From JBDSTW01 sp039914705 (GTDB lineage Bacteria; Pseudomonadota; Gammaproteobacteria; SURF-13), in NCBI GenBank assembly GCA_039914705.1, contig JBDSOT010000019.1:1-15440 (forward strand): 15,440 bases of DNA, given 5' to 3'. The translations under genes were made by a program, and so were the position numbers. Shown one piece after another: positions 1 through 7,443 of this stretch (position 1 is its first letter; every line of letters begins with the position of its first letter). Below the pieces are notes generated by a model. That model saw nothing but the letters and a program-made list of their open reading frames with translations, ran no database searches and was not told the DNA's origin.

Positions 1-245
1 CCTATGATGCGGTTATGGTGCTGGTCGAGGCTATGCAGAAGGCTGACTCTGCCGAGCCTGAAAAATATCTGCCGGTGTTGCGGGCGACCGACCTCAATGG
101 GGTTACCGGACACATCAGCTTCGATGAGAAGGGCGACATCAAGGGCGGTGCGGTAACACTTTATCGGGTGGCAAAGGGTCAATGGGCAGCGCTGGACACT
201 CACGGCAGCCTCGCGCCGCTGAGGGCCATGCCGGGTAAGCCATAA
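1..245 (+). CDS. livK: Branched-chain amino acid ABC transporter substrate-binding protein, C-terminal end (5' truncated)
   Basis: Only the last 80 codons are present, read in the frame whose first full codon is at base 3 and ending with TAA at 243–245. The fragment starts within a YDAV…LVEAM helix and continues through a segment that ends in a GxxGxISFDEKGD-type strand. That pattern is typical of the C-terminal lobe of LivJ/LivK periplasmic binding proteins (type I periplasmic fold), where the region G-x-I-x-F-D-x-x-G-D is well conserved. By family it would bind leucine/isoleucine/valine in the periplasm and deliver them to LivHM. The identification rests mainly on that strand and on livHMGF following only three bases downstream. 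The ligand specificity cannot be judged from this piece; another amino acid or amide ligand is possible. The signal peptide and start lie outside the window. Confidence 0.8.
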   Translation, partial: YDAVMVLVEAMQKADSAEPEKYLPVLRATDLNGVTGHISFDEKGDIKGGAVTLYRVAKGQWAALDTHGSLAPLRAMPGKP

Positions 246-248
246 ACC

Positions 249-1178
249 TTGGATACCTTCTTACAACAGCTTATCAATGGCCTGGTGTTGGGCAGCGTCT
301 ACGCGCTGGTTGCGCTCGGTTACACCATGGTCTACGGCATCCTCGAGCTGATCAATTTTGCGCACGGAGAAGTGGTCATGATCGGCGCCATGATCAGCCT
401 GGCCGTCATTGGCGTACTGATGGGTAGCGGTATTGCCCTGCCGGGAATAGCAATGATAGGACTCGCTCTGCTGGCGGCAATCTCGGTGTGCATGATGCTG
501 GGTTATCTGATTGAACGCATCGCCTATCGGCCGCTACGCAAGGCACCACGGTTAGCACCGCTGATCACCGCCATTGGGGTGTCCATCGTGCTGCAAAACC
601 TCGCCATGATCATTTGGGGCAAGCAATATATTACCTTTCCCGAGGTAGTGCCGATCACCCGTCATGAACTAGCCGGCGCGAGTATTACGGATTTGCAGAT
701 ATTTATTTTCCTGTTGTCGTGTGGCCTGATGTTCGGGCTATTGCTGCTGGTGCATAAAACTAAACTTGGGCGGGCTATGCGCGCCACCGCCCAAGCCCCG
801 GACGTTGCAAGTCTGATGGGGGTTAATATCAATAATATTATCTCGATAACCTTCATCATCGGTTCGGCCCTGGCCGCCATTGCCGGTGTATTGGTCAGCG
901 CCTATTACGGCCTCGCACATTATTACATGGGCTTCCTGCTCGGCCTGAAGGCCTTCACCGCTGCCGTCTTGGGAGGCATCGGCAATATCGCGGGGGCCAT
1001 GCTGGGTGGGCTTTTGCTGGGTGTGATCGAGAGCATGGGGGCGGGCTATATCGGTGACCTGACCGGCGGTTTTCTCGGCAGTCACTATCAGGATGTGTTT
1101 GCTTTTTTTGTATTGATCCTGGTGTTGACCCTGCGCCCTTCCGGTTTATTGGGAGAGCGTGTCGCTGAAAGAGCCTGA
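249..1178 (+). CDS. livH: Branched-chain amino acid ABC transporter permease LivH
   Basis: This is a 309-residue, very hydrophobic inner-membrane permease, close to the usual LivH length of about 300–310. Family hallmarks are visible: an N-terminal QQLINGLVLGSVYAL-like helix (residues 6–20), NFAHG at 36–40, and the cytoplasmic coupling loop GRAMRATAQ…LMGVN (174–193) that contacts the ATPases. The C-terminus has the LGGIGNIAGA turn (241–250) and LRPSGLLGE (295–303). It pairs with LivM to form the membrane channel. The start is TTG at 249, three bases after the livK stop. It is preferred because the protein then begins exactly where LivH homologues begin, and no ATG fits. No strong ribosome-binding site precedes it, so translation is probably coupled to livK. 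Confidence in the family is high; the substrate is inferred. Confidence 0.95.
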   Translation: MDTFLQQLINGLVLGSVYALVALGYTMVYGILELINFAHGEVVMIGAMISLAVIGVLMGSGIALPGIAMIGLALLAAISVCMMLGYLIERIAYRPLRKAPRLAPLITAIGVSIVLQNLAMIIWGKQYITFPEVVPITRHELAGASITDLQIFIFLLSCGLMFGLLLLVHKTKLGRAMRATAQAPDVASLMGVNINNIISITFIIGSALAAIAGVLVSAYYGLAHYYMGFLLGLKAFTAAVLGGIGNIAGAMLGGLLLGVIESMGAGYIGDLTGGFLGSHYQDVFAFFVLILVLTLRPSGLLGERVAERA

Positions 1179-1234
1179 GGTAGTAAAGAGCATGTCTTGC
1201 CTATCAGCCCGGGCGATCAACGCCAATAATTCCT

Positions 1235-2356
1235 ATGCCAACCGCCTGGAATAAACTCAAGCAAGACCGCCGTTTCGTGTGGGCCGTATTTCTGGCGCTC
1301 GGTGTTGTGCTTGCGCTACTGCCCTTTCTGATAGATATGGGTTTGGGCCGCAGCTGGGTGCGTATCCTGGATTTTGCGCTGCTCTATGTGATGCTGGCCC
1401 TGGGCTTGAACATTGTGGTCGGCTACGCGGGCCTGCTGGATCTGGGCTACATCGCATTTTATGCCGTCGGGGCTTATTTATACGCCTTACTGGCTTCGCC
1501 GCAGTTCGGGTTACACTTGCCGTTCTGGGCCATCATACCGCTGGGCGCTATCGTGACCGGGGCCTTCGGGGCAATACTCGGCGCGCCTACCTTGCGCCTG
1601 CGTGGCGATTATCTGGCCATCGTTACCCTAGGCTTCGGCGAGATCGTGCGCATCTTTCTCAACAATCTCGACGCCCCCATTAATATCACCAACGGCCCGC
1701 AGGGCATCAACCGGATTGATCCGATCGCGGTTAATGATTTTGCGCTGAATCAAACGCATGAGCTGGCAGGCTTCGCTGTGCCGGGCATTTTTAATTACTA
1801 CTATCTGTTTCTGGCGCTTACCCTGCTGATCATTTTTATTTCCCTGCGCCTGCAAGATTCACGCATCGGGCGGGCCTGGGTAGCGATCCGCGAAGATGAA
1901 GTGGCGGCCGAGGCCACCGGCATCAATACGCGTAACATCAAGCTGCTGGCCTTTGTCATGGGCGCGTCTTTCGGGGGCGTCAGCGGAGCGCTGTTCGCAG
2001 GATTTCAGGGTTTTATCAGCCCGGAAAGTTTTAATCTTTTCGAATCGGTGATGATACTTTGCATGGTCGTCCTCGGCGGCATGGGAAATATTCCCGGTGT
2101 CATTCTCGGGGCCATACTGCTCACCATCTTTCCGGAGGCCATGCGTTACAGTGGGGTTGTTCAGGAATATTTTTTCGGCCGCCTGTTGGTAGATCCGGCG
2201 GATTTGCGCATGCTGTTGTTCGGCCTCGCGCTAATCCTGATCATGCTATTCAGACCGGCTGGGTTACTGCCATCAAGCCGTAGGCGTCAGGAGTTGACCG
2301 CCACACCCGCCGTGGATTTATCAGGGCAAAGTTCCTATTATGATGCCAAAAAGTAA
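1235..2356 (+). CDS. livM: Branched-chain amino acid ABC transporter permease LivM
   Basis: The second permease subunit has 373 residues and is shorter at the N-terminus than E. coli LivM, as in many other bacteria. Signature segments are LGLNIVVGYAGLLDLGY (56–72), the LRGDYLAIVTLGFGEIVRI stretch (122–140), the ATPase-contact loop GRAWVAIREDEVAAEATGIN (212–231), GGMGNIPG (281–288) and FRPAGL (339–344). About 30 hydrophilic residues follow the last membrane helix. The start is ATG at 1235. An in-frame TAA at 1184 and the lack of any ATG, GTG or TTG between them leave no earlier start. A 56-base gap separates it from livH, and no convincing Shine–Dalgarno sequence is visible before the ATG. Its last 17 bases overlap the start of livG, which suggests coupled translation with the ATPase gene. 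Confidence 0.95.
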   Translation: MPTAWNKLKQDRRFVWAVFLALGVVLALLPFLIDMGLGRSWVRILDFALLYVMLALGLNIVVGYAGLLDLGYIAFYAVGAYLYALLASPQFGLHLPFWAIIPLGAIVTGAFGAILGAPTLRLRGDYLAIVTLGFGEIVRIFLNNLDAPINITNGPQGINRIDPIAVNDFALNQTHELAGFAVPGIFNYYYLFLALTLLIIFISLRLQDSRIGRAWVAIREDEVAAEATGINTRNIKLLAFVMGASFGGVSGALFAGFQGFISPESFNLFESVMILCMVVLGGMGNIPGVILGAILLTIFPEAMRYSGVVQEYFFGRLLVDPADLRMLLFGLALILIMLFRPAGLLPSSRRRQELTATPAVDLSGQSSYYDAKK

Positions 2357-3158
2357 TAGAGATTCTTCAAATGATCTTGAGGTTCAGGCTGAGCACGTCC
2401 TGTTACGCCTGGAAAACATCTCCAAGAAATTTGGCGGACTCGCAGCGCTTGAGCGGATTTCGTTCTCCATTTGCCCCGAACAGATTTGCGGACTGATTGG
2501 CCCCAATGGGGCGGGCAAGACCACCTTGTTCAATGTGCTCACGGGTCTCCATACCCCGAGTGCCGGGCAGATTATTTTAAAGGGCGATGTACTTCATCAT
2601 TTAAGCCCGCACCGCATGGCGCAGCGCGGCATTGCACGCACCTTTCAGAATATTCGCCTGTTTGCCAATATGACGGTGCTGGAAAATGTCATGATAGGGT
2701 GTCATGTGCGTACGCGCGCCGGTGTTATCGGCGCTATTTTCCGTGGCGCACATACTCGCCGTGAAGAGCAGGCGATAGTTCAGCGTTCCCAGGAATTACT
2801 GGCGTATGTGGGCATCGAACGGCATGCGTCCAGCCTGGCGAAAAATCTGCCCTACGGTGATCAACGTCGTCTGGAGATTGCTCGTGCATTGGCCACTGAG
2901 CCTGTGCTGCTGGCACTAGATGAGCCGGCGGCGGGTATGAACCCCAGTGAAACAGAGGAACTCAAGCAACTGCTGCAAAAGATTCGCGCCTCAGGCGTGA
3001 CGATTTTACTCATCGAACACGATGTCAGACTGGTCATGGGGCTGTGTGATCGCGTGGTGGTGCTTGATCATGGACAAAAGATTGCCGAAGGCACCCCGGC
3101 GGAGATTCAGTGCAACCCGCAGGTGATTGAGGCCTATCTCGGGAGTGACATGGATTGA
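2340..3158 (+). CDS. livG: Branched-chain amino acid ABC transporter ATP-binding protein LivG
   Basis: This 272-residue ABC ATPase has Walker A GPNGAGKT at 54–61, the Q-loop in RTFQNIRLF (100–108), an LPYGDQRRLEIARAL signature region (170–184), Walker B with LALDEPAAGMNP (191–202) and the H-loop EHD (226–228). The insertion between the Q-loop and the signature (ENVMIGCHVRTR…), the NP after Walker B and the C-terminal EAYLGSD separate LivG from LivF. It hydrolyses ATP on the cytoplasmic face of LivHM. The start used is the first of two consecutive ATG codons at 2340 and 2343, inside the 3' end of livM. This gives about 20 residues before the conserved LLRLENISKKFGG, so a slightly shorter N-terminus cannot be excluded. 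Its stop codon overlaps the livF start by four bases. Confidence 0.95.
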   Translation: MMPKSNRDSSNDLEVQAEHVLLRLENISKKFGGLAALERISFSICPEQICGLIGPNGAGKTTLFNVLTGLHTPSAGQIILKGDVLHHLSPHRMAQRGIARTFQNIRLFANMTVLENVMIGCHVRTRAGVIGAIFRGAHTRREEQAIVQRSQELLAYVGIERHASSLAKNLPYGDQRRLEIARALATEPVLLALDEPAAGMNPSETEELKQLLQKIRASGVTILLIEHDVRLVMGLCDRVVVLDHGQKIAEGTPAEIQCNPQVIEAYLGSDMD

Positions 3159-3865
3159 GCTTGCTTGAGGTGCGTCAATTGGTCGTCGGTTACGGCGGCA
3201 TCAAGGCCGTGAAAGGGATTGATCTTCAGATCGAGGCCGGTGAACTGGTATGTTTAATCGGGGCCAACGGTGCTGGAAAAACTACCACCATCAAGGCGCT
3301 GTGCGGTTTGTTAAACCCCGTGTCAGGGTCGATTATTTATCAAGGCGAGTCGCTGATCGGCCAGCCGTGCCACTCGTTAATTAAAAAAGGAATTGCAGTA
3401 GTACCGGAAGGGCGCGCTATCTTCGGACGTTTGAGTGTTGAAGAAAATCTCGACATGGGTGCGTATAGCCGCAGTGATTCCGCGGGGATCGTGCACGACA
3501 AGCAGTGCATGTATGAGTTATTTCCAAGGCTGTGTGAGCGGCGCAGACAACAGGCCGGTACGTTATCCGGCGGCGAACAACAAATGCTGGCGCTAGCCAG
3601 GGCCTTGATGAGCCGCCCGATATTATTATTACTTGATGAACCGAGCATGGGACTCGCGCCGCTAATGGTGAAAAAAATATTTGCCACCATCAAACAAATA
3701 TCGGCTCAAGGGGTAACGATGTTGCTGGTCGAACAAAACGCACAGCGCGCGCTGGAAATCAGCAATCGCGCCTATGTCATGGAAAGTGGACTGGTTACTC
3801 TGAGTGGTCCAGCTCGCGAGCTGCTCACGAATCCCCAGGTTCGGCATGCATATCTTGGTCAATAG
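3155..3865 (+). CDS. livF: Branched-chain amino acid ABC transporter ATP-binding protein LivF
   Basis: The second ATPase has 236 residues, a normal LivF length. Visible motifs are Walker A GANGAGKT (36–43), VVPEGR around the Q-loop region (82–87), the signature LSGGEQQMLALARAL (137–151), Walker B LLLLDEPSMGLAP (157–169), and EQN at 193–195. LivF proteins usually carry glutamine in place of the H-loop histidine, so EQN is not a defect. The start is TTG at 3155, overlapping the livG stop by four bases, with GGGAG at 3141–3145 nine bases upstream. A second TTG at 3161 is a weaker alternative. This is the last gene of the liv operon; the next gene, mtaD, is on the other strand and converges on it. 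Confidence 0.95.
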   Translation: MSLLEVRQLVVGYGGIKAVKGIDLQIEAGELVCLIGANGAGKTTTIKALCGLLNPVSGSIIYQGESLIGQPCHSLIKKGIAVVPEGRAIFGRLSVEENLDMGAYSRSDSAGIVHDKQCMYELFPRLCERRRQQAGTLSGGEQQMLALARALMSRPILLLLDEPSMGLAPLMVKKIFATIKQISAQGVTMLLVEQNAQRALEISNRAYVMESGLVTLSGPARELLTNPQVRHAYLGQ

Positions 3866-3878
3866 TGGTGCGGGGGAA

Positions 3879-3927
3879 AATAAAAATTACCAACTTAGCC
3901 AAGGCGCTTGTCCGTAAGATTTTTATT
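3879..3927. terminator. Possible bidirectional terminator between livF and mtaD
   Basis: A perfect 9-base inverted repeat, AATAAAAAT at 3879–3887 and ATTTTTATT at 3919–3927, encloses 31 bases. A small CAAG-GCG-CTTG hairpin and outer CTTA/TAAG pairs lie inside it. The A-run and T-run give each strand a U-rich end after the inner structure, as expected between convergent genes. The right arm overlaps the mtaD stop codon. The GC-rich part of the stem is short, so termination efficiency is uncertain. Confidence 0.35.
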
Positions 3928-5236
3928 ACCGGGCTATTTTCCTACTCCATTCCCGGGTCTTGACCAGGATGGCACGCTCATCCATCTGCGTGAGTACCCG
4001 GTTATTGAGCAGATGTTGGCCTGCGACCCACACATCGGTTACCTGAGTGCGATTGGTGGCGTATACCAATTGCGATAGGGGGTCATAAACGGGTTCCGAC
4101 TCGATGCCTGCCAAGTGAACAGCGGTAATATCCGCCAGTTTGCCGGGTTGCAGAGTTCCTATGGCCTTTTCCAGGCCCAGTGCGCGTGCCCCGTTTAACG
4201 TTGCCATGCGCAGCGCCATCGCAGCCGGTACGCTGGTGGCGTCGTTGGCAACGGCCTTGGCCAATAGTGCAGCGGTGCGCATTTCTCCGAACATATCCAG
4301 GTCGTTGTTGCTGGCCGCGCCATCCGTCCCCAATGCGACATTCACGCCAGCCTTTATCAGTTTATCCACGGGACAGAATCCACTGGCGAGTTTTAGATTC
4401 GATTCCGGACAGTGCAGTACATGGGTGCCAGTTTTTGCCACCATCGCAATCTCCGCATCGGTGAGTTGCGTCATATGCACGGCCTGTAGACGCGGTGTCA
4501 TGAGTCCTAAACGTTGCAGACGCTCGAGTGGCCGCTGCTGATAACGCTCAAGGCTTTGTCGTATTTCGTCGGCCGTCTCATGCACATGCATGTGAATCTG
4601 CACATCCATCTCCTCGGCATAAGTGCGAATTTTTTCCAGCGGGCCGTCCGACACCGTGTAAGGTGCGTGAGGGGCAAAGGAGCTGGTTATGAGTGGATTA
4701 TCCCGATAGCTGTCATGCACCTCCAGGCCCTTGGCTAAGTATTCATCCGGGCCACTTGCCCATACCGTGGGAAAATCAAACATCACCAGGCCGATGTTGG
4801 CGCGCATGCCGGCACTGGAGGCTACACGTGCGGCTATGTCAGGAAAGAAATACATCTCGTTAAAACAGGTGACTCCGCCGCGCAGCATCTCTGCAATCGC
4901 GTGCTCGGTACCGTCTCGCACGAAGTCGGCACTCACCCATTTAGTTTCCGCCGGCCAGATATATTCATTCAGCCATACCATCAAGGGCTGATCATCGGCG
5001 AGTCCACGTAGCAATGACATAGCGGCGTGCGTGTGCGAGTTAATCAGGCCCGGAATCAGGGCATGCTCATCAAGATGAATATTCTGGTTGGCTTGGTATA
5101 AATCTGTCGCCGCTGTGCTGGGCAGCAGATGGAGAATGCGTCCGTCATGAACGGCAAGACAGTGATGCTCGACGACACCCGTGGGTTCGACAGGGATAAT
5201 CCAGCGCGCATGGATGAGCAGATCTATAGTTTGCAT
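3926..5236 (-). CDS. mtaD: 5-methylthioadenosine/S-adenosylhomocysteine deaminase (amidohydrolase superfamily)
   Basis: This is a metal-dependent deaminase of the TRZ/ATZ amidohydrolase family. It closely resembles what I remember of the Pseudomonas aeruginosa MtaD sequence, including ESNLKLASGFCP and GTDGAASNNDLD. By that match it deaminates methylthioadenosine to methylthioinosine in methionine salvage, and may also act on S-adenosylhomocysteine. Metal and catalytic residues, counted from ATG at 5236, are HTH (H68, H70), H217 and E220 in HMHVHET, H254 in VHMTQ, and D305 in GTDG. The start chosen is that ATG (436 residues), which matches the usual DLLIHARWIIPVEP beginning and has a weak GGTG five bases upstream. 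A TTG at 5269 would add 11 residues but has no ribosome-binding site. It lies downstream of the ompA-like gene on the same strand, separated from it by a terminator. Guanine, cytosine or triazine substrates are less likely. Confidence 0.92.
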   Translation of the reverse strand: MQTIDLLIHARWIIPVEPTGVVEHHCLAVHDGRILHLLPSTAATDLYQANQNIHLDEHALIPGLINSHTHAAMSLLRGLADDQPLMVWLNEYIWPAETKWVSADFVRDGTEHAIAEMLRGGVTCFNEMYFFPDIAARVASSAGMRANIGLVMFDFPTVWASGPDEYLAKGLEVHDSYRDNPLITSSFAPHAPYTVSDGPLEKIRTYAEEMDVQIHMHVHETADEIRQSLERYQQRPLERLQRLGLMTPRLQAVHMTQLTDAEIAMVAKTGTHVLHCPESNLKLASGFCPVDKLIKAGVNVALGTDGAASNNDLDMFGEMRTAALLAKAVANDATSVPAAMALRMATLNGARALGLEKAIGTLQPGKLADITAVHLAGIESEPVYDPLSQLVYATNRTQVTDVWVAGQHLLNNRVLTQMDERAILVKTREWSRKIAR

Positions 5237-5327
5237 GATCGCACCAAAACCAAAAGATATAGGCTTCAATTTAGAGCGACAAGGCTTGCTGGTCTACAAG
5301 ACTGTTTCGCTCTATCGGACGTGTAGC

Positions 5328-5355
5328 AAAAAAAAGCCCCGCACGAGGCGGGGCT
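5328..5355 (-). terminator. Rho-independent terminator of the ompA-like gene
   Basis: Read on the minus strand, a perfect 8-base GC-rich stem (AGCCCCGC / GCGGGGCT, bases 5335–5342 and 5348–5355) with a 5-base loop is followed directly by a run of eight T residues (5328–5335 as A on the plus strand). It sits 28 bases after the stop codon of the ompA-like gene. It should uncouple that gene from mtaD, which would then need its own promoter in 5237–5327; I see no convincing −35/−10 pair there. Confidence 0.9.
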
Positions 5356-5383
5356 AGTTGTTGTGAGCTCGTTTTAAAGAGTT

Positions 5384-6070
5384 TTAGCGCTGTGTTTCAG
5401 CCTGAACCGTGACTTCAACTTCGACGCGACGGTTGGGGGCGAGACAGGCGATTAAGGCTTTGTTACGGCGATTCTCGGCACCGCCGATATCATCGCAGCT
5501 TACGACCGGCTCTGATTCACCGCGAGCGGCAGTATCAATGCGATCAGCAGCAACACCCTTGTCAACCATGTAACGCTTTACGGCGGCAACGCGACGCTCG
5601 GACAATCTCTGGTTGTAGGCTTCGCTACCAATGCGATCCGTGTGACCGGTGGCCATTATGACCTCGACTTCAGGATGATCTCTGAGTTTGCCGATGAAGT
5701 CATCCAATGCCGCTTTGCCTTCTGGCTTCAGAACCGCTTTATTAAAGTCAAATAAGGTTTCGGCCTGGAAGGTGGTGGCAGCTATCGCGGCCGGGGCTGG
5801 GCCGGCTGCGGGTTCAGGTGCTGCCTCTGGTGCCGCCGCTGTCGGGGCATCACCGCATTCTGCTAAGGCATTGGCCTGACTCCAGGCACCGGTACGAATA
5901 CACTTGCCCTGGCTGTCTTTAACAAGATGGCCCTGGGAATCTACGACATAAGAAGAATTGTTGGTGTAAGTGCCTTGCGTACCATCCGCTGCAGCAGCTA
6001 AGTTCAGACCTAAAGCCAGTGGGGCTATAACAACACCACTGATGATAAGATTCTTAATTGTTTTTTGCAT
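5384..6070 (-). CDS. OmpA-family peptidoglycan-binding protein without a beta-barrel
   Basis: This 228-residue protein has a signal peptide (positive MQKTIK, hydrophobic core to about residue 24, likely cut near AAAA-D at 28–29). A short segment with Cys57 and Cys72 in GKCIRTGAW…AECG follows, then an Ala/Pro/Glu-rich linker (about 74–98) and a C-terminal OmpA domain (about 101–222). The domain has LFDFN (106–110), TGHTDRIGS (141–149), LSERR (156–160) and CLAPNRRVEVEV (209–220). D145 and R160 match, with the same 15-residue spacing, the Asp and Arg that hold peptidoglycan diaminopimelate in OmpA-like domains. C192 and C209 match the disulfide pair at the end of E. coli OmpA. No eight-stranded barrel is present, so it is more likely a periplasmic cell-wall tether than a porin. 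The ATG at 6070 has AGGAG ten bases upstream. I give no gene symbol because true OmpA has the barrel. Confidence 0.88.
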   Translation of the reverse strand: MQKTIKNLIISGVVIAPLALGLNLAAAADGTQGTYTNNSSYVVDSQGHLVKDSQGKCIRTGAWSQANALAECGDAPTAAAPEAAPEPAAGPAPAAIAATTFQAETLFDFNKAVLKPEGKAALDDFIGKLRDHPEVEVIMATGHTDRIGSEAYNQRLSERRVAAVKRYMVDKGVAADRIDTAARGESEPVVSCDDIGGAENRRNKALIACLAPNRRVEVEVTVQAETQR

Positions 6071-6137
6071 AATTGAGTAACTCCTATAAGTTTAAATTTT
6101 CGGTTACTTTACTGAGTATTCGCGCTCGATCACAAGA

Positions 6138-6146
6138 ATTCTATCA
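6138..6146 (-). promoter_or_regulatory. Candidate extended −10 promoter element of the ompA-like gene
   Basis: On the minus strand the sequence TGATAGAAT contains a TGn extension followed by TAGAAT, which matches five of six bases of the −10 consensus. It would place the transcript start about 60 bases before the ATG. No good −35 lies 16–18 bases upstream, which is compatible with an extended −10 promoter. A tandem repeat abuts it. Confidence 0.35.
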
Positions 6147-6160
6147 CAGTTACACAGTTA
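6145..6160. repeat. Perfect tandem 8-mer beside the ompA promoter
   Basis: CACAGTTA occurs twice without a gap (6145–6152 and 6153–6160). On the minus strand this reads TAACTGTGTAACTGTG, immediately upstream of and just overlapping the extended −10 of the ompA-like gene. Its position suggests an operator or activator half-sites, but no regulator is identified and a chance duplication is possible. Confidence 0.6.
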
Positions 6161-6211
6161 ACCATTGGTTCCCATCATGGATAGCCGCGCATCTATCAGC
6201 AAGTCTGGCAT

Positions 6212-6239
6212 TTGTAATTTACCATATGTTGAATAAAAT
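6212..6239 (+). promoter_or_regulatory. Candidate promoter of mtnA
   Basis: TTGTAA (6212–6217, four of six −35 bases) and TAAAAT (6234–6239, five of six −10 bases) are separated by 16 bases. Transcription would begin near 6246, leaving a leader of roughly 77 bases before the mtnA ATG. I see no riboswitch-like structure in that leader. The match is moderate and lies in AT-rich sequence, where such matches arise easily. Confidence 0.3.
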
Positions 6240-6322
6240 AAACAACTTTCTTAAGCCTGCGAACGAGCAGTGTACTCACTATTATCAGCTTATCCTGTCC
6301 CTGCATTCATTTGGAAACATTT

Positions 6323-7375
6323 ATGCCTACAGAAACTTACGACACTATTCGCGCGGTGCAGTGGCTAGACGGATCGGTAAGGCTACTTGATCAGCGTTTT
6401 TTACCGCAACGTCACGAATACATTGAATGCAAGGATGCTGCCAGTGTGGCACAGGCTATTTCCGCAATGATCGTGCGTGGCGCACCGGCTATCGGCATAA
6501 GCGCCGCGTATGGCGTGGTGCTGGCCGCTACGCAACGCTATCTGACGGCACCGGCAACCTGGCAGCAGGATATTGAAACCGATCTGGCCCTGCTGGCAGC
6601 CTCACGTCCGACGGCGATCAACCTGACCTGGGCTTTGCACCGGATGCGCCATATAATTTCAGAAGTAGAGGGCGCACCCTTGGCTGTTTTGCTGGCCGAG
6701 GCTAAAAGAATTCATGAACAGGATCTGGCCGATAACCGCAGCATGGGCAAATATGGTGCCGATTTGATGGCGACAGGCGGCGGTGTGTTAACGCACTGCA
6801 ACACCGGGTCGCTGGCCACGGGCGGTTATGGAACGGCATTGGGCGTAATACGCACAGCTTACGCGCAGGGAAAGATCGAGCATGTGTTCGCGGCTGAAAC
6901 GCGTCCCTGGTTGCAGGGCGCGCGCCTGACTGCCTGGGAGCTGTTGAAAGACGGCATCCCGGTTACGCTGATAACCGACTCAGCAGCCGCGCATTTAATG
7001 CGCCAAGGGCAGCTTAAGTGGGTAATTGTCGGTGCGGATCGTATTGCCGCCAACGGTGACACCGCTAACAAGATTGGCACCTATAGCCTGGCGGTACTGG
7101 CACGTCATCATGGTCTGAAATTTATGGTGGTGGCACCCTCGTTCACTGTGGATATGACACTCTCATCAGGGGCGGACATTCCCATCGAGATGCGCTCGCC
7201 ACAGGAAATCCTGGCGCACGGCGGTCAGGATGTGGCGGCGGCAGGGGCGGGTGCCTGGAACCCGGCCTTTGATGTCACGCCCGCCGGGCTGATAGATGTC
7301 TTGGTAACCGAGAAGGGTATTGTTTTCCAGCCTACGGTAGAAAAAATAGCGCTGTTAATGCAATCCTCCAAATAG
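6323..7375 (+). CDS. mtnA: S-methyl-5-thioribose-1-phosphate isomerase
   Basis: This cytoplasmic enzyme converts methylthioribose-1-phosphate to methylthioribulose-1-phosphate in methionine salvage. The 350-residue length is normal for the family, which belongs to the eIF2B/MtnA fold. Diagnostic segments are MIVRGAPAIGI (49–59), TGGGVLTHCNTGSLATGGYG (151–170) and VIVGADRIAANGDTANKIGT (234–253). Cys159 and Asp239 correspond to the catalytic cysteine and aspartate of B. subtilis MtnA (C160, D240). ATG at 6323 is chosen over an in-frame TTG at 6311, because GGAA at 6313–6316 lies six bases before the ATG and the TTG itself falls in that ribosome-binding region. The gene is divergent from ompA and close to mtaD, which acts earlier in the same pathway. 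No clear terminator separates it from gyrA. Confidence 0.95.
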   Translation: MPTETYDTIRAVQWLDGSVRLLDQRFLPQRHEYIECKDAASVAQAISAMIVRGAPAIGISAAYGVVLAATQRYLTAPATWQQDIETDLALLAASRPTAINLTWALHRMRHIISEVEGAPLAVLLAEAKRIHEQDLADNRSMGKYGADLMATGGGVLTHCNTGSLATGGYGTALGVIRTAYAQGKIEHVFAAETRPWLQGARLTAWELLKDGIPVTLITDSAAAHLMRQGQLKWVIVGADRIAANGDTANKIGTYSLAVLARHHGLKFMVVAPSFTVDMTLSSGADIPIEMRSPQEILAHGGQDVAAAGAGAWNPAFDVTPAGLIDVLVTEKGIVFQPTVEKIALLMQSSK

Positions 7376-7443
7376 TTGATTCCGGAGTAATTGCCCGCCA
7401 CCTTCACTGCTGTGTCTGGGGTGTGTCCAGCGAACATTTATAG

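Noticed and set aside
3734..3742. Missing H-loop histidine in LivF (EQN instead of EHD)
   Set aside because: Glutamine at this position is usual in the LivF subfamily, so it is not a defect.
4140..4541. 133-codon plus-strand open frame inside mtaD
   Set aside because: mtaD on the opposite strand has all the metal-binding residues across this region; the plus-strand frame shows no family pattern.
5237..5269. Upstream TTG start for mtaD giving 11 extra residues
   Set aside because: No ribosome-binding site precedes it, and homologues begin at the downstream ATG segment.
6131..6149. CRP-like site (TCACA … TCACA) near the ompA promoter
   Set aside because: The two TGTGA elements are direct rather than inverted repeats, so they do not form the symmetric CRP site.
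6073..6390. 105-codon plus-strand open frame spanning the ompA–mtnA control region
   Set aside because: It overlaps the mtnA start in another frame, has low-complexity, AT-driven composition and would cover the promoter region; no motif is visible.
7401..7426. Possible mtnA terminator hairpin (CACC … GGTG)
   Set aside because: The stem is only four to five bases with a long loop and no T-run, so it was not called.
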